A stretch of 64,000 nucleotides of DNA from Ga0077527 sp945862135 (GTDB taxonomy: Bacteria; Pseudomonadota; Gammaproteobacteria; Burkholderiales; SG8-41): positions 124,001 through 188,000 of the forward strand of contig CAXNMF010000005.1 in NCBI GenBank assembly GCA_964203275.1. The letters run 5' to 3'. The notes under the pieces are model-generated. The model did no database searches, was not told the DNA's origin, and saw nothing but the letters and a program-made list of their open reading frames with translations. Numbering within the stretch: position 1 is the first letter of the stretch; every line of letters begins with the position of its first letter. Position numbers and translations under genes: made by a program. This document shows, piece by piece, positions 26,464 through 34,837 of the stretch.

Positions 26464-26724
26464 TCGGGTTCCTCCTCGCGATTATTTATTGATATGCCCA
26501 GCACAGAGCGAGCTGCGCCTCAAAGTGATTCTAGACCGCTGGGAGGGAGTATGACAATTAATTTTGACGTTCAGCACCAAACGCCTGCTTTATGCTTCCA
26601 TAAGATGGAATTCAGGGGGGGGGGCGTGCCTGCCCAAACTCCTGATTTGAAGGCATGAATAAGGTGGTGACAAATGGTCAGCGCTGATGCGGGGCGCGAT
26701 CGCACAGAACACAAAATGACTGTT

Positions 26725-28059
26725 TCAGCCCTGTGTGTATCCGTCAAAGCTGCGGGCGTCCATCAACTGCTTGCGGGAAACCTCGGCAATGGTGTTGGTG
26801 CCGAGCATGGCCATGTCGCGATCCACCTCATCACGCAGCAACCGGATGGCATGGCTGACGCCGGTTTCACCGGCAACGGCCGCCGCATACAGCATGGGCC
26901 GGCCAACGAAGACAAACTTTGCGCCGAGCGCCAGTGCTTTCAGCACATCGGTGCCGCGACGGAAGCCGCTGTCGATCAACACTGGCATTACCCCTGCCGC
27001 GGCGACGATCCCTGGCAGCACGCGCAATGGCGAGGTGGCCGAGTCGAGCTGGCGGCCCCCGTGGTTGGACACAATGATGCCGTCGGCGCCGTGTTCGCGG
27101 GCGATGACGGCATCCTCCTTGGCAAGAATGCCCTTGATGAGGAGTTTGCCTTTCCACAGCCGGCGCATCAGCGCGACATGCTCCCAGTTCAGGTGGTCGC
27201 GGTTGGCGCGTTCGCGTACGGCGGTGCTGGAAACCAGGGGCGTGCGTTTGCCCATGTTTTCGAAATGCGGCATGCCGGTGGTGAAATAGGTGCGTAATGC
27301 GGTGCCGATGAGCCAGCGCGGATGTGAAAGGCATTGCAGCGCGAGGCGCAGGCTCGGCCGCAGCGGCGCGTTGTAGCCGTTGCGCACATTGTTTTCCCGG
27401 TTGGAGCCCACGGGAATATCCACGGTCAGCACCAGCGTGTCGTAGCCGGCTTTGCTGACCCGTTCGACCAACTCGGTAATGGCCTGATCTTCGCCTGGCA
27501 GATAGGCCTGGAACCAAGTGTGCTGCGGGCTTGCTGCACGCACTTTTTCCAGCGGGGTCAGCGAAGCGCCGCTGAGGATCATCGGGATGTTGTTGGCCTG
27601 TGCGGCGCGGGCCAGCGACAGATCGCCTTCAAAGCCGGCGAGCGAGGTGCCGCCCATCGGTGCGATGCCGAAGGGCGAATCATAGCTGCGGCCGAAAAGT
27701 TCGGTTTTCTGTGAACGCTGCGACACACCGACCAGCATGCGCGGAATCAAAGCCAGGTCATCAAATACCGAGCGGTTCCAATCCAGAGTGACGTTGCGTT
27801 CGACGCCACCGGAGACATAACCGTAGATCGGTCGAGGAATGTAACGGCGAGCGGGCGCTTCGAAATCTTCCAGCGCAAGCATCATGCGCAACGCGGGCGG
27901 CGCGTTGGCGCTGGTGATCTGTGGTGTGCCACGATCACCGGAGGAAAGGGGTTTTTGCTGGACGTTCGGCATGGCGGTATCGCTTTCCTGCGGTTGTGGA
28001 GGCGCCATGATAGCGTCAACAGCCACAGGAGCAGCTGCGAAAGTCCACGTATTCGCCAT
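26725..28059 (-). CDS. FMN-dependent alpha-hydroxyacid dehydrogenase (LldD/glycolate oxidase family)
   Basis: 444 residues; a GGGAGG site supports the start at 28059. The first 55 residues are a low-complexity extension not found in typical LldD. The TIM-barrel core follows: FDDLALIPRMLVGV, PFGIAPMGG, ILSGASLTPLEKV, and the active site IIVSNHGGRQLDSA (catalytic His) with LIDSGFRRGTDVLKALALGA. It would oxidise a 2-hydroxyacid such as L-lactate, mandelate or glycolate and pass electrons to quinone or oxygen. Neighbouring genes give no pathway clue. Confidence 0.9.
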   Translation of the reverse strand: MANTWTFAAAPVAVDAIMAPPQPQESDTAMPNVQQKPLSSGDRGTPQITSANAPPALRMMLALEDFEAPARRYIPRPIYGYVSGGVERNVTLDWNRSVFDDLALIPRMLVGVSQRSQKTELFGRSYDSPFGIAPMGGTSLAGFEGDLSLARAAQANNIPMILSGASLTPLEKVRAASPQHTWFQAYLPGEDQAITELVERVSKAGYDTLVLTVDIPVGSNRENNVRNGYNAPLRPSLRLALQCLSHPRWLIGTALRTYFTTGMPHFENMGKRTPLVSSTAVRERANRDHLNWEHVALMRRLWKGKLLIKGILAKEDAVIAREHGADGIIVSNHGGRQLDSATSPLRVLPGIVAAAGVMPVLIDSGFRRGTDVLKALALGAKFVFVGRPMLYAAAVAGETGVSHAIRLLRDEVDRDMAMLGTNTIAEVSRKQLMDARSFDGYTQG

Positions 28060-28076
28060 GCCCTCCCAGGCGGCCG

Positions 28077-28343
28077 TCAGCGTTTCTCGGCGGTGACTCT
28101 GCCCTGCGCGTTGACATAGACGCGGTATTGATTGCCGTCGCTGCAGGTTGCAAGGTGATCGCGTTCCCCCTGCGAGGAAACCTTGATCACCTGGCCGCAG
28201 GGCAGCCCGAGCAACGCGATGGATGCGGTGAGATCCTTCGCCAGCGGGCTGGTGTCCGCAGACAGGGCAGGCGCGATTCCGCTAACTGCAAGGATGAGAG
28301 CAAGCAATGAATTTTTCAGGTGATGGAATGGTAATCTGAACAT
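28077..28343 (-). CDS. Small secreted protein of unknown function
   Basis: 88 residues with a signal peptide ending ALS-ADTS (about 29). The mature 59 residues have two cysteines (LPCGQV and ATCSDG) spaced to form one disulfide, and the pattern CSDGNQYRVYVNAQGRVT suggests a small beta fold. It lies 17 bp upstream of the FMN dehydrogenase start and may share its transcript. No family recognised. Confidence 0.6.
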   Translation of the reverse strand: MFRLPFHHLKNSLLALILAVSGIAPALSADTSPLAKDLTASIALLGLPCGQVIKVSSQGERDHLATCSDGNQYRVYVNAQGRVTAEKR

Positions 28344-28358
28344 GGTTGTGTGTTTTCT

Positions 28359-29024
28359 TCAGAGTTTGGCAAATTTCACGGGATCGGTCAGCACGCTCCA
28401 GATGGCTTCGCGGGAATTGATGATCGCGCTTGCGAGCACCGGGTCGCCATCTTTCAGCAAACCATGGACCTTGGCGAGCAGTTGTTCGTAGTTCTGTCTT
28501 AGCTGCGGGATCGTCATGCCGCCTCGGCCTTCATAATGCGCGCGGAAACGGTTGAGTAGATCATCGACCTGATTCTTCAGTGTGAGTTTGGTGAATACGC
28601 CGATCGCCGGCGTATCTTTCAGGCGTTGTTCGAGTGTATCGATGGCCAACGGAACGGGTGCTGGCGCCGTACTTTGCGGTTTTGGCGCCGGCGTGGGTGT
28701 CGCCACCGGTTTTACCGGCGCTTTGAGGACAGGTTTTGCAGGTTTCGGAGCTTCGCTGTTTGATGTTGCCGCAATCACCGGCGCGATCGGCGCAGGAGCT
28801 TCCGGTTTTGCTGGTGCAGCGGGCGCTACTGTGGTTGTCGTTGCGGCGGCAGCGGGCTTGTTGTCCGGCGGCTGCGCTGCAGGGACAGTCGTAACAGCGG
28901 CTGGTGTTGTGTAAACAGCAGGCTTGTTGTCCGGTGGCGACGTTGAAGTCACAACGCAGCCAGCGTTAAACAGCAGCAGACTAGCCAGCGTGATTTTGTA
29001 AAGAATGTGTATTTCCTTGATCAT
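28359..29024 (-). CDS. Pro/Ala-rich lipoprotein of unknown function
   Basis: 221 residues. A lipobox LFNAGC ends at about residue 23. Residues 28-125 are a Pro/Ala/Lys/Thr-rich, probably extended linker with the repeat PPDNKPA occurring twice. The C-terminal 90 residues form a helical domain (NQVDDLLNRFRAHYEGRG, LRQNYEQLLAKVHGLLKDGD). The layout suggests a periplasm-spanning tethered domain. It lies 15 bp before the 88-residue secreted protein gene. Confidence 0.65.
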   Translation of the reverse strand: MIKEIHILYKITLASLLLFNAGCVVTSTSPPDNKPAVYTTPAAVTTVPAAQPPDNKPAAAATTTTVAPAAPAKPEAPAPIAPVIAATSNSEAPKPAKPVLKAPVKPVATPTPAPKPQSTAPAPVPLAIDTLEQRLKDTPAIGVFTKLTLKNQVDDLLNRFRAHYEGRGGMTIPQLRQNYEQLLAKVHGLLKDGDPVLASAIINSREAIWSVLTDPVKFAKL

Positions 29025-29174
29025 TGTTGTTCAACGCATGACGATTAAATAGGTTGTCGTGCAAGATTCGAACACGGTGCTGCCACATGGTTCCCCGCGC
29101 GGCCATTCAAGTATCATGGATGCAATTGATGCTTCACCCCAAAAAGCGAATATATCTTGGAAAACCGTGAATTC

Positions 29175-29378
29175 ATGCTGCGTGACGATCATGTGCGCCT
29201 TTGTGATCTGCTGAAACTCGCAGGCGTCACTGAAAGCGGCGGACGCGGCAAGCAGCTCGTCGCCGCCGGTGAGGTGACGGTTGATGGTCTGCCCGAGAGC
29301 CGCAAAACGGCCAAGATCCGTGCCGGACAGCAGGTCGAGTGCCAGGGGGTGCGTATCCGGGTGAGAGCGCCGGAATAA
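29175..29378 (+). CDS. S4-domain RNA-binding protein (YbcJ-like)
   Basis: 67 residues from the ATG at 29175; a TTG at 29157 is also in frame. The S4 fold is clear: HVRLCDLLKLAGVTESGGRGKQLVAAGEV-type helix pair, then VDGLPESRKTAKIRAGQQVE. E. coli YbcJ has the same single-domain form. It probably binds structured RNA; the target is unknown. It is followed 10 bp later by slyX. Confidence 0.88.
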   Translation: MLRDDHVRLCDLLKLAGVTESGGRGKQLVAAGEVTVDGLPESRKTAKIRAGQQVECQGVRIRVRAPE

Positions 29379-29388
29379 AGGAGCCGCC

Positions 29389-29592
29389 ATGGATGAGCCC
29401 CGTCTTGCCGAAATCGAAATCAAGCTGAGCTTCAACGAAGATCTGCTGGAAGCACTCAATCAAGAAGTTGCGCAACAGCAGCAGCGCATCACTGATCTTG
29501 AGCAGCTGGTGCGTGACCTGCGACTGCAATTGTTACGCAGTCTGCCACCAGAGTCCGATGCTCCGGCCCACGAAATCCCGCCGCATTATTAG
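29389..29592 (+). CDS. slyX: SlyX family protein
   Basis: 67 residues, the usual SlyX length, one long coiled coil: EIEIKLSFNEDLLEALNQEV, QQQQRITDLEQLV, ending with the Pro-rich HEIPPHY tail typical of the family. Ribosome site AAAGGAG. Function is unknown although the gene neighbours FKBP-type slyD in enterobacteria; that neighbour is absent here. Confidence 0.9.
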   Translation: MDEPRLAEIEIKLSFNEDLLEALNQEVAQQQQRITDLEQLVRDLRLQLLRSLPPESDAPAHEIPPHY

Positions 29593-29609
29593 TCATAAGA
29601 GAAATCCAG

Positions 29610-30830
29610 ATGAACAAGACTGAAAACATGGTCCCGCTGACGCGAGCTGAACCCCGGGATCTAGGTTTTGCGCCTGACCGGCTGCCGCGTATTGCGGCGG
29701 CATTGAATGCCGAGATTGCACGCAACGCACTGCCCGGCGCGGTGTTGATGATTGCGCGTCGCGGCAAGCTCGGTTATTGCGAAACTTTTGGTCATCTCGA
29801 TCCGGTTACGGGTTCGGCGATGCCGGTTGATGCGATGTTCAGCATTGCCTCGATGACCAAGCCGCTGGTAACTGTCGGGGCGCTGATGTTGTGCGAGGAA
29901 GGGCGCCTGGCCATCAATCAACCGGTGCGTCATTATCTGCCGCAGCTTTCGGGTATGCGCGTCAATCCTCCGCAGTGCGACGGCGCCCCGGGAGCCCCCA
30001 CTGAAGCTGCGCTGCGTGAAATGACCGTCGAAGACCTGATGCGCCATACCGCCGGCCTCAGTTACGGTCGGGGCGACAAGGCGCTTTATGCGCGCTACCC
30101 TTTTTCATCAGACATCGCTTCGACTAAATGGACTGGATCCGAATTCCTCGCGCAGCTTGCTGCGCTGCCGCTGCATTACCAGCCGGGTTCCCGGTGGGAA
30201 TACAGTCTGGGTCTGGACGTGCTGGGGCTGGTGATTGAAGCGGTTGCCGGAATGCCGCTTTCGCGGTTTCTCGATGAACGTTTGTTCCGGCCGCTGGGCA
30301 TGTGTGATACCGCGTTCACCGTGCCCGCCGATCAGGTGATGCGTTACGCAAAAGCGCTGGCGCTTGACCCCGTCACCGGTGAACCGCAGACCTTGCGTGA
30401 CGGCACCACGCCTCACAAGTTTGATTGCGGCGGCGGCTGCGCCGTATCGACGGCGGCTGATTATCTGCGTTTCGCGCAGATGCTTCTGAACCGCGGAGAA
30501 CTGGACGGCGTGCGTGTTTTGTCGCGCAAAAGTGTTGAGTTCATGACCAGCGATCATCTCGGTCCTGAGGTGGATCTGGGCAAACTCAACGACTACCCGA
30601 ATATCCGTGGTTATGGTTTTGGTCTTGGTGTTGCGGTGCGACGCAGCGCGGGCCGTGGCGGCATGCCGGGTAGTGCCGGGGAGTTTCACTGGGCAGGTTC
30701 CACCGGTACGTATTTCTGGGTTGATCCTTCCGAGGAGCTTGTCACGGTGTTCATGGCCCACGCTCCGGGGGCCATACGCTATTACCACCGCCAGCTACTG
30801 CATGCCTTGGTGCTTCAGGCCTTGGTCTAG
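29610..30830 (+). CDS. Serine hydrolase of the class C beta-lactamase/EstB family
   Basis: 406 residues. The catalytic S-x-x-K is SMTK at 81-84, the tyrosine motif is in WEYSLGLDVLG (about 197), and the third motif region is FHWAGSTGTYFW near residue 365. No signal peptide is seen, which favours a cytoplasmic esterase or peptidase over a true beta-lactamase. It starts 17 bp after slyX. Substrate unknown. Confidence 0.88.
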   Translation: MNKTENMVPLTRAEPRDLGFAPDRLPRIAAALNAEIARNALPGAVLMIARRGKLGYCETFGHLDPVTGSAMPVDAMFSIASMTKPLVTVGALMLCEEGRLAINQPVRHYLPQLSGMRVNPPQCDGAPGAPTEAALREMTVEDLMRHTAGLSYGRGDKALYARYPFSSDIASTKWTGSEFLAQLAALPLHYQPGSRWEYSLGLDVLGLVIEAVAGMPLSRFLDERLFRPLGMCDTAFTVPADQVMRYAKALALDPVTGEPQTLRDGTTPHKFDCGGGCAVSTAADYLRFAQMLLNRGELDGVRVLSRKSVEFMTSDHLGPEVDLGKLNDYPNIRGYGFGLGVAVRRSAGRGGMPGSAGEFHWAGSTGTYFWVDPSEELVTVFMAHAPGAIRYYHRQLLHALVLQALV

Positions 30831-30920
30831 GTTACGCAAAATCAACGGCTTGGCCACTTTTTGTACGCTAAGCTGTTGTTTTAATTGAAGGTTGCAGTGT
30901 ACAGTGCGATAATACCTCCC

Positions 30921-31301
30921 ATGAACGATTCGCAACCACCCCAATCTCCCGTTTCACCACGCCAGCGCATGCAGGAGTTGCTGGCCATCCCCGACCGCAA
31001 TCGGACCGATGCCGAGTGGGACGAACTCAACGAACTCGAAATCGCGCTCGCTTCGGGCAACCGCCCCGGCGCGCCTGATCCGCAGCAACGCCGCAGCATG
31101 GGCGTGATGACCAGCGGGCAGCAGCCCAAAATGGGCGGTGGACGTCCGCAGGGCAAGAACCAAGGCGGCGGAGGCGGGGGCGGAGGTGGTGGAGGGGGCA
31201 AGAAATTCCACAAACGTCCCGGCAAGCGTCGTGGCGGTGGTGGGGGCGGCGGCGGAAACGGGAATGCCGGTGGTGGCGGACCACAACAGCCGCCGCAATA
31301 A
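30921..31301 (+). CDS. Glycine-rich, basic low-complexity protein
   Basis: 126 residues from the ATG at 30921. The first 55 residues are a helical, acidic segment (RQRMQELLAIPDRNRTDAEWDELNELEIAL). The rest is poly-glycine runs (up to 12) broken by a basic block KKFHKRPGKRRG and ending in Pro/Gln. This is the composition of RNA-binding RGG-like tails. The helical part reads as real coding sequence, and the poly-Gly part is encoded by varied GGN codons, so it is not a simple DNA repeat. Role unknown. Confidence 0.6.
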   Translation: MNDSQPPQSPVSPRQRMQELLAIPDRNRTDAEWDELNELEIALASGNRPGAPDPQQRRSMGVMTSGQQPKMGGGRPQGKNQGGGGGGGGGGGGKKFHKRPGKRRGGGGGGGGNGNAGGGGPQQPPQ

Positions 31302-31381
31302 TCCACTGCACAATTTCCAGGGGCCGCGCGAATTGCGCGGCCTTGTCATTTCTGCACCCCACTCATCCGGAGTCCGCGATC

Positions 31382-31657
31382 ATGACCATGAAGCCGACCG
31401 AACTGCAAAAGCACAATGCGCTGAAACTCGTCAACAAGATGAAAAAAGCGGGAACCCCCGATCGTTTTGGCGGGGCCGCCACTGAGGTGCCCGACCGTCG
31501 TGAGCAACGTCGCCTGGATCAGGCAGCAGGGCTGATCCCGTTTGCCGTCAAACTCAACCGCGATCTTGTTGCCCAGATCAACGCGCTCGCGCAGACACGC
31601 AAGGTCCCGGTCAACGAAGTGGTTGCCGAACTGCTGCAGGCAGCTTTAAAAAAATAG
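31382..31657 (+). CDS. Small hypothetical protein with ribbon-helix-helix-like C-terminus
   Basis: 91 residues from the ATG at 31382. The N-terminal part is basic (KHNALKLVNKMKKAGTPDRFG). The C-terminal PFAVKLNRDLVAQINALAQTRKVPVNEVVAELLQAAL has the strand-helix-helix pattern of small DNA-binding or antitoxin-type proteins. No toxin partner is adjacent. It lies 80 bp downstream of the Gly-rich gene on the same strand. Confidence 0.55.
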   Translation: MTMKPTELQKHNALKLVNKMKKAGTPDRFGGAATEVPDRREQRRLDQAAGLIPFAVKLNRDLVAQINALAQTRKVPVNEVVAELLQAALKK

Positions 31658-31672
31658 AGGGCGGGATAGGAG

Positions 31673-31879
31673 TCAGCGGACGTCCGTTGCGGCGTTCGTC
31701 TTACGGCGCTCGGACTCGTATTCGTCATAAGTCGGCCGGTGCGGCGCTGCTTGTCCGTATGGCGCCGGACGGCTCATTGCTTCCTGCTGCTGGATGCCTT
31801 CGTAAACCCCGCGCGAACTGCAGCCGGCGAGCGCTGCAGCGACAAGTGTCATTAAAACGATCATTGATAATCGGTTCAT
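31673..31879 (-). CDS. Small lipoprotein of unknown function
   Basis: 68 residues. Signal sequence with lipobox ALAGC (cysteine at about 20), then a short polar tail rich in Gln, Pro, Tyr and Arg (RPTYDEYESERRKTN). Probably an outer-membrane lipoprotein. It is convergent with the upstream small gene and 8 bp from the VOC gene, with which it may be co-transcribed. Confidence 0.6.
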   Translation of the reverse strand: MNRLSMIVLMTLVAAALAGCSSRGVYEGIQQQEAMSRPAPYGQAAPHRPTYDEYESERRKTNAATDVR

Positions 31880-31886
31880 GGTGTGC

Positions 31887-32300
31887 CTAGTGCGTACCGC
31901 CTGCCGGCAGTTCCGCTAGTTCAATCAGGCAGTTCTCAGTGGCTGACGGATCAAGGAAGGCGATGCGGCAGCCGGCATGGCCGATGCGCGGGACCTGGTC
32001 GAGCAACGGTATGCCCTTGGCCTTCAGTTCCGCCAGCGCCTCGTCGATGTTTTCAACCTCAAGGCAGACGTGGTTGAGCCCGCCCTTGCCTTCGGCAATC
32101 ATTTTGGCCTGCTTGCTGTCGGGTGTCAGTCCGGCGATCAACTCCACCATCGAATCGCCGACCGGGTAAAGCGCCAGCCGCCGCGTGGCGTTGTCCTCGG
32201 TGCCGCCCAGCTTGATGCCGAAGCAGCCTTCCCATAATTTGCGACTGGCCTCGACGTCGCGCACGACGATGCCGACATGTTCGATGCGTTTGACTTTCAT
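31887..32300 (-). CDS. VOC-family protein (methylmalonyl-CoA epimerase/glyoxalase-like)
   Basis: 137 residues from the ATG at 32300, preceded by GGGGAGGAGC. The paired beta-alpha-beta-beta-beta modules show the metal ligands: H in RIEHVGIVV, E in DSMVELIAG, H in GLNHVCLEVENID and E in NCLIELAEL. The arrangement KRIEHVGIVVRD ... GLNHVCLEV ... is that of methylmalonyl-CoA epimerase. It is divergent from a hotdog thioesterase and a Bug gene, so a CoA-ester pathway role is possible. Confidence 0.85.
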   Translation of the reverse strand: MKVKRIEHVGIVVRDVEASRKLWEGCFGIKLGGTEDNATRRLALYPVGDSMVELIAGLTPDSKQAKMIAEGKGGLNHVCLEVENIDEALAELKAKGIPLLDQVPRIGHAGCRIAFLDPSATENCLIELAELPAGGTH

Positions 32301-32420
32301 AAGCTCCTCCCCCCGTTGAACTCTGGCCGGCATCATGCGCCAGGCAATTCCTGGATTCAAGCCCGCGCCCGAAACGCTGACCCGGTGTAACATCAGGCGA
32401 TTGTTCAATTTCCGACCATC

Positions 32421-32852
32421 ATGATTGCAAAAACATCGACGGAGCCACAGTGGCGTTCCTCAGTGCCGCTGTACAAGCATCTCGGCTTCCACCTTGACGG
32501 GCTTGAAGATGGCCGCTCGCAGGTTCGCCTTTCATTCCAGCCCCATCTTGGCAACAGTCGTGGCGAAGTTCATGGCGGAACGGTTGCTGCGATCATCGAT
32601 GCCGCAATGTCGCAGGCGGTACGCTCACTTGTTGACATGGAAATGGGCGTTGCGACGATGACCATGACGCTCAATTACCTGGCGCCGGCGAAAGGCGAGA
32701 TCATCTGCAAGGGCAGTGTGACCAAGCGCGGGCGCAGCGTGATGTTTACCGAGGCGGAGGTATACGGCGAGGACGGTGTGCTGGCCTGCAAGGCAAGCGC
32801 CAACTACCGTATTCTGCCCAAAACGGTTTATGACAAAAAACCCCAAGTTTGA
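32421..32852 (+). CDS. PaaI-type hotdog-fold acyl-CoA thioesterase
   Basis: 143 residues. The active-site loop SRGEVHGGTVAAIIDAAMSQAV (about 47-68) with H-G-G and the following central helix are typical of the PaaI/4HBT hotdog family. MTMTLNYLAPAKGEIICKG and FTEAEVYGEDGVLAC are also conserved. It likely hydrolyses an acyl- or aryl-CoA. A Bug gene starts 13 bp downstream, forming a small operon. Confidence 0.88.
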   Translation: MIAKTSTEPQWRSSVPLYKHLGFHLDGLEDGRSQVRLSFQPHLGNSRGEVHGGTVAAIIDAAMSQAVRSLVDMEMGVATMTMTLNYLAPAKGEIICKGSVTKRGRSVMFTEAEVYGEDGVLACKASANYRILPKTVYDKKPQV

Positions 32853-32865
32853 ACGGAGGCGCTGC

Positions 32866-33867
32866 ATGAACACCGCAATCCTTCAGGTCGGCGGCCTGAC
32901 TTTTTCTCTGCTTATTGGCTTTTGTACGACGCCGGCTTCCGCCGTGCAGCAGAAGAACGCCGATCCCGCCCCCGGGTTTCCCAATCGACCGCTGCGGTTG
33001 ATTGTGCCTTTCGCGCCGCAAGGCCCAAACGACCAACTGGCTCGCATGGTCGGCGTCAAACTGTCCGAGAACTGGGGGCAGCAGGTCGTCGTCGACAATC
33101 GTCCCGGCGGCGGTACGGTGATCGGCACTGAACTGGCTGTGCGTGCCCCGGCCGACGGCCATACCATGCTGATGATTTCGCTGAGCACTGCAGTCAATCC
33201 GATGCTGCAGAAGAAACTGCCGTATAACACTGCCAAGGACCTCCAGCCGCTGGTCAATCTCGCCTTTTCACCCAATCTGCTGGTGACTCATCCCGGGGTC
33301 GCTGCCAGCTCCGTTTCGCAATTGCTGGCGCTGGCGAAAGCCAAGCCTGGCAGCATTATTTATGCTTCAGGCGGCAATGGTTCGACGACGCATCTCGCTG
33401 CCGAACTGCTGGCCAATATGGGCGGCGTGAAAATGACCCATGTGCCGTACAAGGGCGCCAACCCGGCGACGCTGGATCTGCTAGGCGGACGCGTGTCCTG
33501 CATGTTCGGGACGATTCTGCCTACGTTGCCGCATGTGAAGGCCGGCAAGCTGCGCGCGCTGGGCGTCAGCTCGCCCAAACGAGTCGCTGCCTTGCCTGAT
33601 GTGCCGGCGATTGCTGAAACGCTTCCGGGTTTCGAGGCGGTGTCGTTCTACGGCGTTGCCGTGCCCTCGGGGGTGCCGAAACCGGTGATGGCGAAGCTCA
33701 ATGCCGAGATTGTACGCATCATTACTGCACCGGATGCCCGAGAACAGTTGCGGTTGCAGGGGGCCGATGCGGTGGGGGACACCCAGGAACAATTCACTGC
33801 GTTTTTCAATACCCAGATGACCAAATGGGCAAAACTGATTCGCGAGGCCAGCATTCAGCCGGAGTGA
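32866..33867 (+). CDS. Bug/TctC-family periplasmic solute-binding protein
   Basis: 333 residues from the ATG at 32866 (GAACGGAGG before it). The signal peptide ends at about ASA-VQQK (residue 27). The usual Bug segments appear with variations: LRLIVPFAPQGPNDQLARM (the common PGG is PQG here), DNRPGGGTVIG and MTHVPYKGANPATLDLLGG. Coupled with a PaaI thioesterase gene. Third of six family members in the window. Confidence 0.92.
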   Translation: MNTAILQVGGLTFSLLIGFCTTPASAVQQKNADPAPGFPNRPLRLIVPFAPQGPNDQLARMVGVKLSENWGQQVVVDNRPGGGTVIGTELAVRAPADGHTMLMISLSTAVNPMLQKKLPYNTAKDLQPLVNLAFSPNLLVTHPGVAASSVSQLLALAKAKPGSIIYASGGNGSTTHLAAELLANMGGVKMTHVPYKGANPATLDLLGGRVSCMFGTILPTLPHVKAGKLRALGVSSPKRVAALPDVPAIAETLPGFEAVSFYGVAVPSGVPKPVMAKLNAEIVRIITAPDAREQLRLQGADAVGDTQEQFTAFFNTQMTKWAKLIREASIQPE

Positions 33868-33958
33868 GGCCGATGCGGCATGGCTATTTCTGAAGCGTTT
33901 AATTACTGCGAAGGAGTGTTCGAATCACGGGCGATTCAGCTTTGCAGGACGAATGCAA

Positions 33959-34480
33959 CTACCAGACGCGTAGCTTGAGTTGCATGGCCAGCGCACCGTC
34001 AAGACGATCCGGGATGGTCGGAACAAACAGGAAATTGACGCCGACCATTTTGTATTCCACGGACAGCACCGGCAGCGCTGCCGGGAACCAGCCGCCGTCC
34101 CGGTTGCGCAGATAACCGTCGAAGGCCCCTAGCGTAATACCCGCTGCGATGTGAATTCCAGCCGGTTGCCAGTGCAGAGGCCGCCATTGATAGGCGGCAT
34201 AGTGGCTGCGCGCTCCATCACTGTTGATGAATGTTCCGCCCATCAGGCCGTGGTTCTCTTTGAGCCAGATTTCGGCGCCAAAGCCGACGTTGTTTTCGCG
34301 AAAATTCTTGTCGCGATCGAAGTGATGTGAGTAGCTGCCCGCATTCAGCCACACCTGCGGCGCCGTTTCGGCGGCTGCGGCTTGCGCATGAACGCTACCG
34401 GCCCATGTCAGCGTAATGGCGGTCAGCAGCAGCCCTACAGCACGGCGAAATCGGCAGGACTTCGCGGGATTCGCTCTCAA
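33959..34480 (-). CDS. Outer-membrane beta-barrel protein, PagP-like
   Basis: 173 residues from a TTG at 34480 that overlaps the stop of the small gene at 34477 (TTGA). A signal peptide ends at SVHA-QAAA (about 33). The mature part alternates hydrophobic and polar residues and ends in an aromatic-terminated strand QLKLRVW, the signature of a porin-type C-terminus. SYSHHFDRDKNFRENNVGFG and PAALPVLSVEYKMVGVNFLFVP recall PagP-type lipid A palmitoyltransferases found in betaproteobacteria. Catalysis is not proven from sequence. Confidence 0.65.
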   Translation of the reverse strand: MRANPAKSCRFRRAVGLLLTAITLTWAGSVHAQAAAAETAPQVWLNAGSYSHHFDRDKNFRENNVGFGAEIWLKENHGLMGGTFINSDGARSHYAAYQWRPLHWQPAGIHIAAGITLGAFDGYLRNRDGGWFPAALPVLSVEYKMVGVNFLFVPTIPDRLDGALAMQLKLRVW

Positions 34481-34647
34481 GTTTTGGCTGGCCCGCTGCG
34501 GAAACTCAGAACGACCAGACTGCCGATGGCCATGATCAACAGCACGGCGATGATGCCCAGTTGCCATACCGGACCGCAGTCGCCGATGGGCAACTGATTG
34601 GACGAGCAGGCTTGGACGTAATGGAGGACAAAATTTTCGTTATTCAT
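34477..34647 (-). CDS. Small single-span membrane protein coupled to the PagP-like gene
   Basis: 56 residues. The N-terminal 28 residues are polar with two cysteines (VQACSSNQLPIGDCGP), followed by a transmembrane helix (about 29-48: LGIIAVLLIMAIGSLVVLSF) and a short basic tail RSGPAKT. The stop overlaps the TTG start of the next gene by the sequence TTGA, so the two are probably translationally coupled. No family recognised. Confidence 0.5.
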   Translation of the reverse strand: MNNENFVLHYVQACSSNQLPIGDCGPVWQLGIIAVLLIMAIGSLVVLSFRSGPAKT

Positions 34648-34837
34648 GAATTGCGGTTGGTATTGAGGTACTCGGTATGGATATTGTCAGTGCGTCAGCC
34701 GCCCAAGTAAAGCCCGTTTTCATCGGCGCCAGTGGGGGTGCGTGAGGCGGTATCATTGAAACTGCAAGGAGCTTCTTCAACGCCGGAGCGTTTTCCCGTC
34801 ATTAAAAATGCAATATTCAAGGCATATGATCCCCCAC

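Noticed and set aside
29055..29095. Possible tRNA-like TTCGAA stretch
   Set aside because: No acceptor, D-arm or anticodon stem could be paired around it.
31165..31280. GGN-rich stretch as a DNA tandem repeat or CRISPR-like element
   Set aside because: Units are irregular and unspaced and lie in phase within a coding frame encoding poly-Gly.
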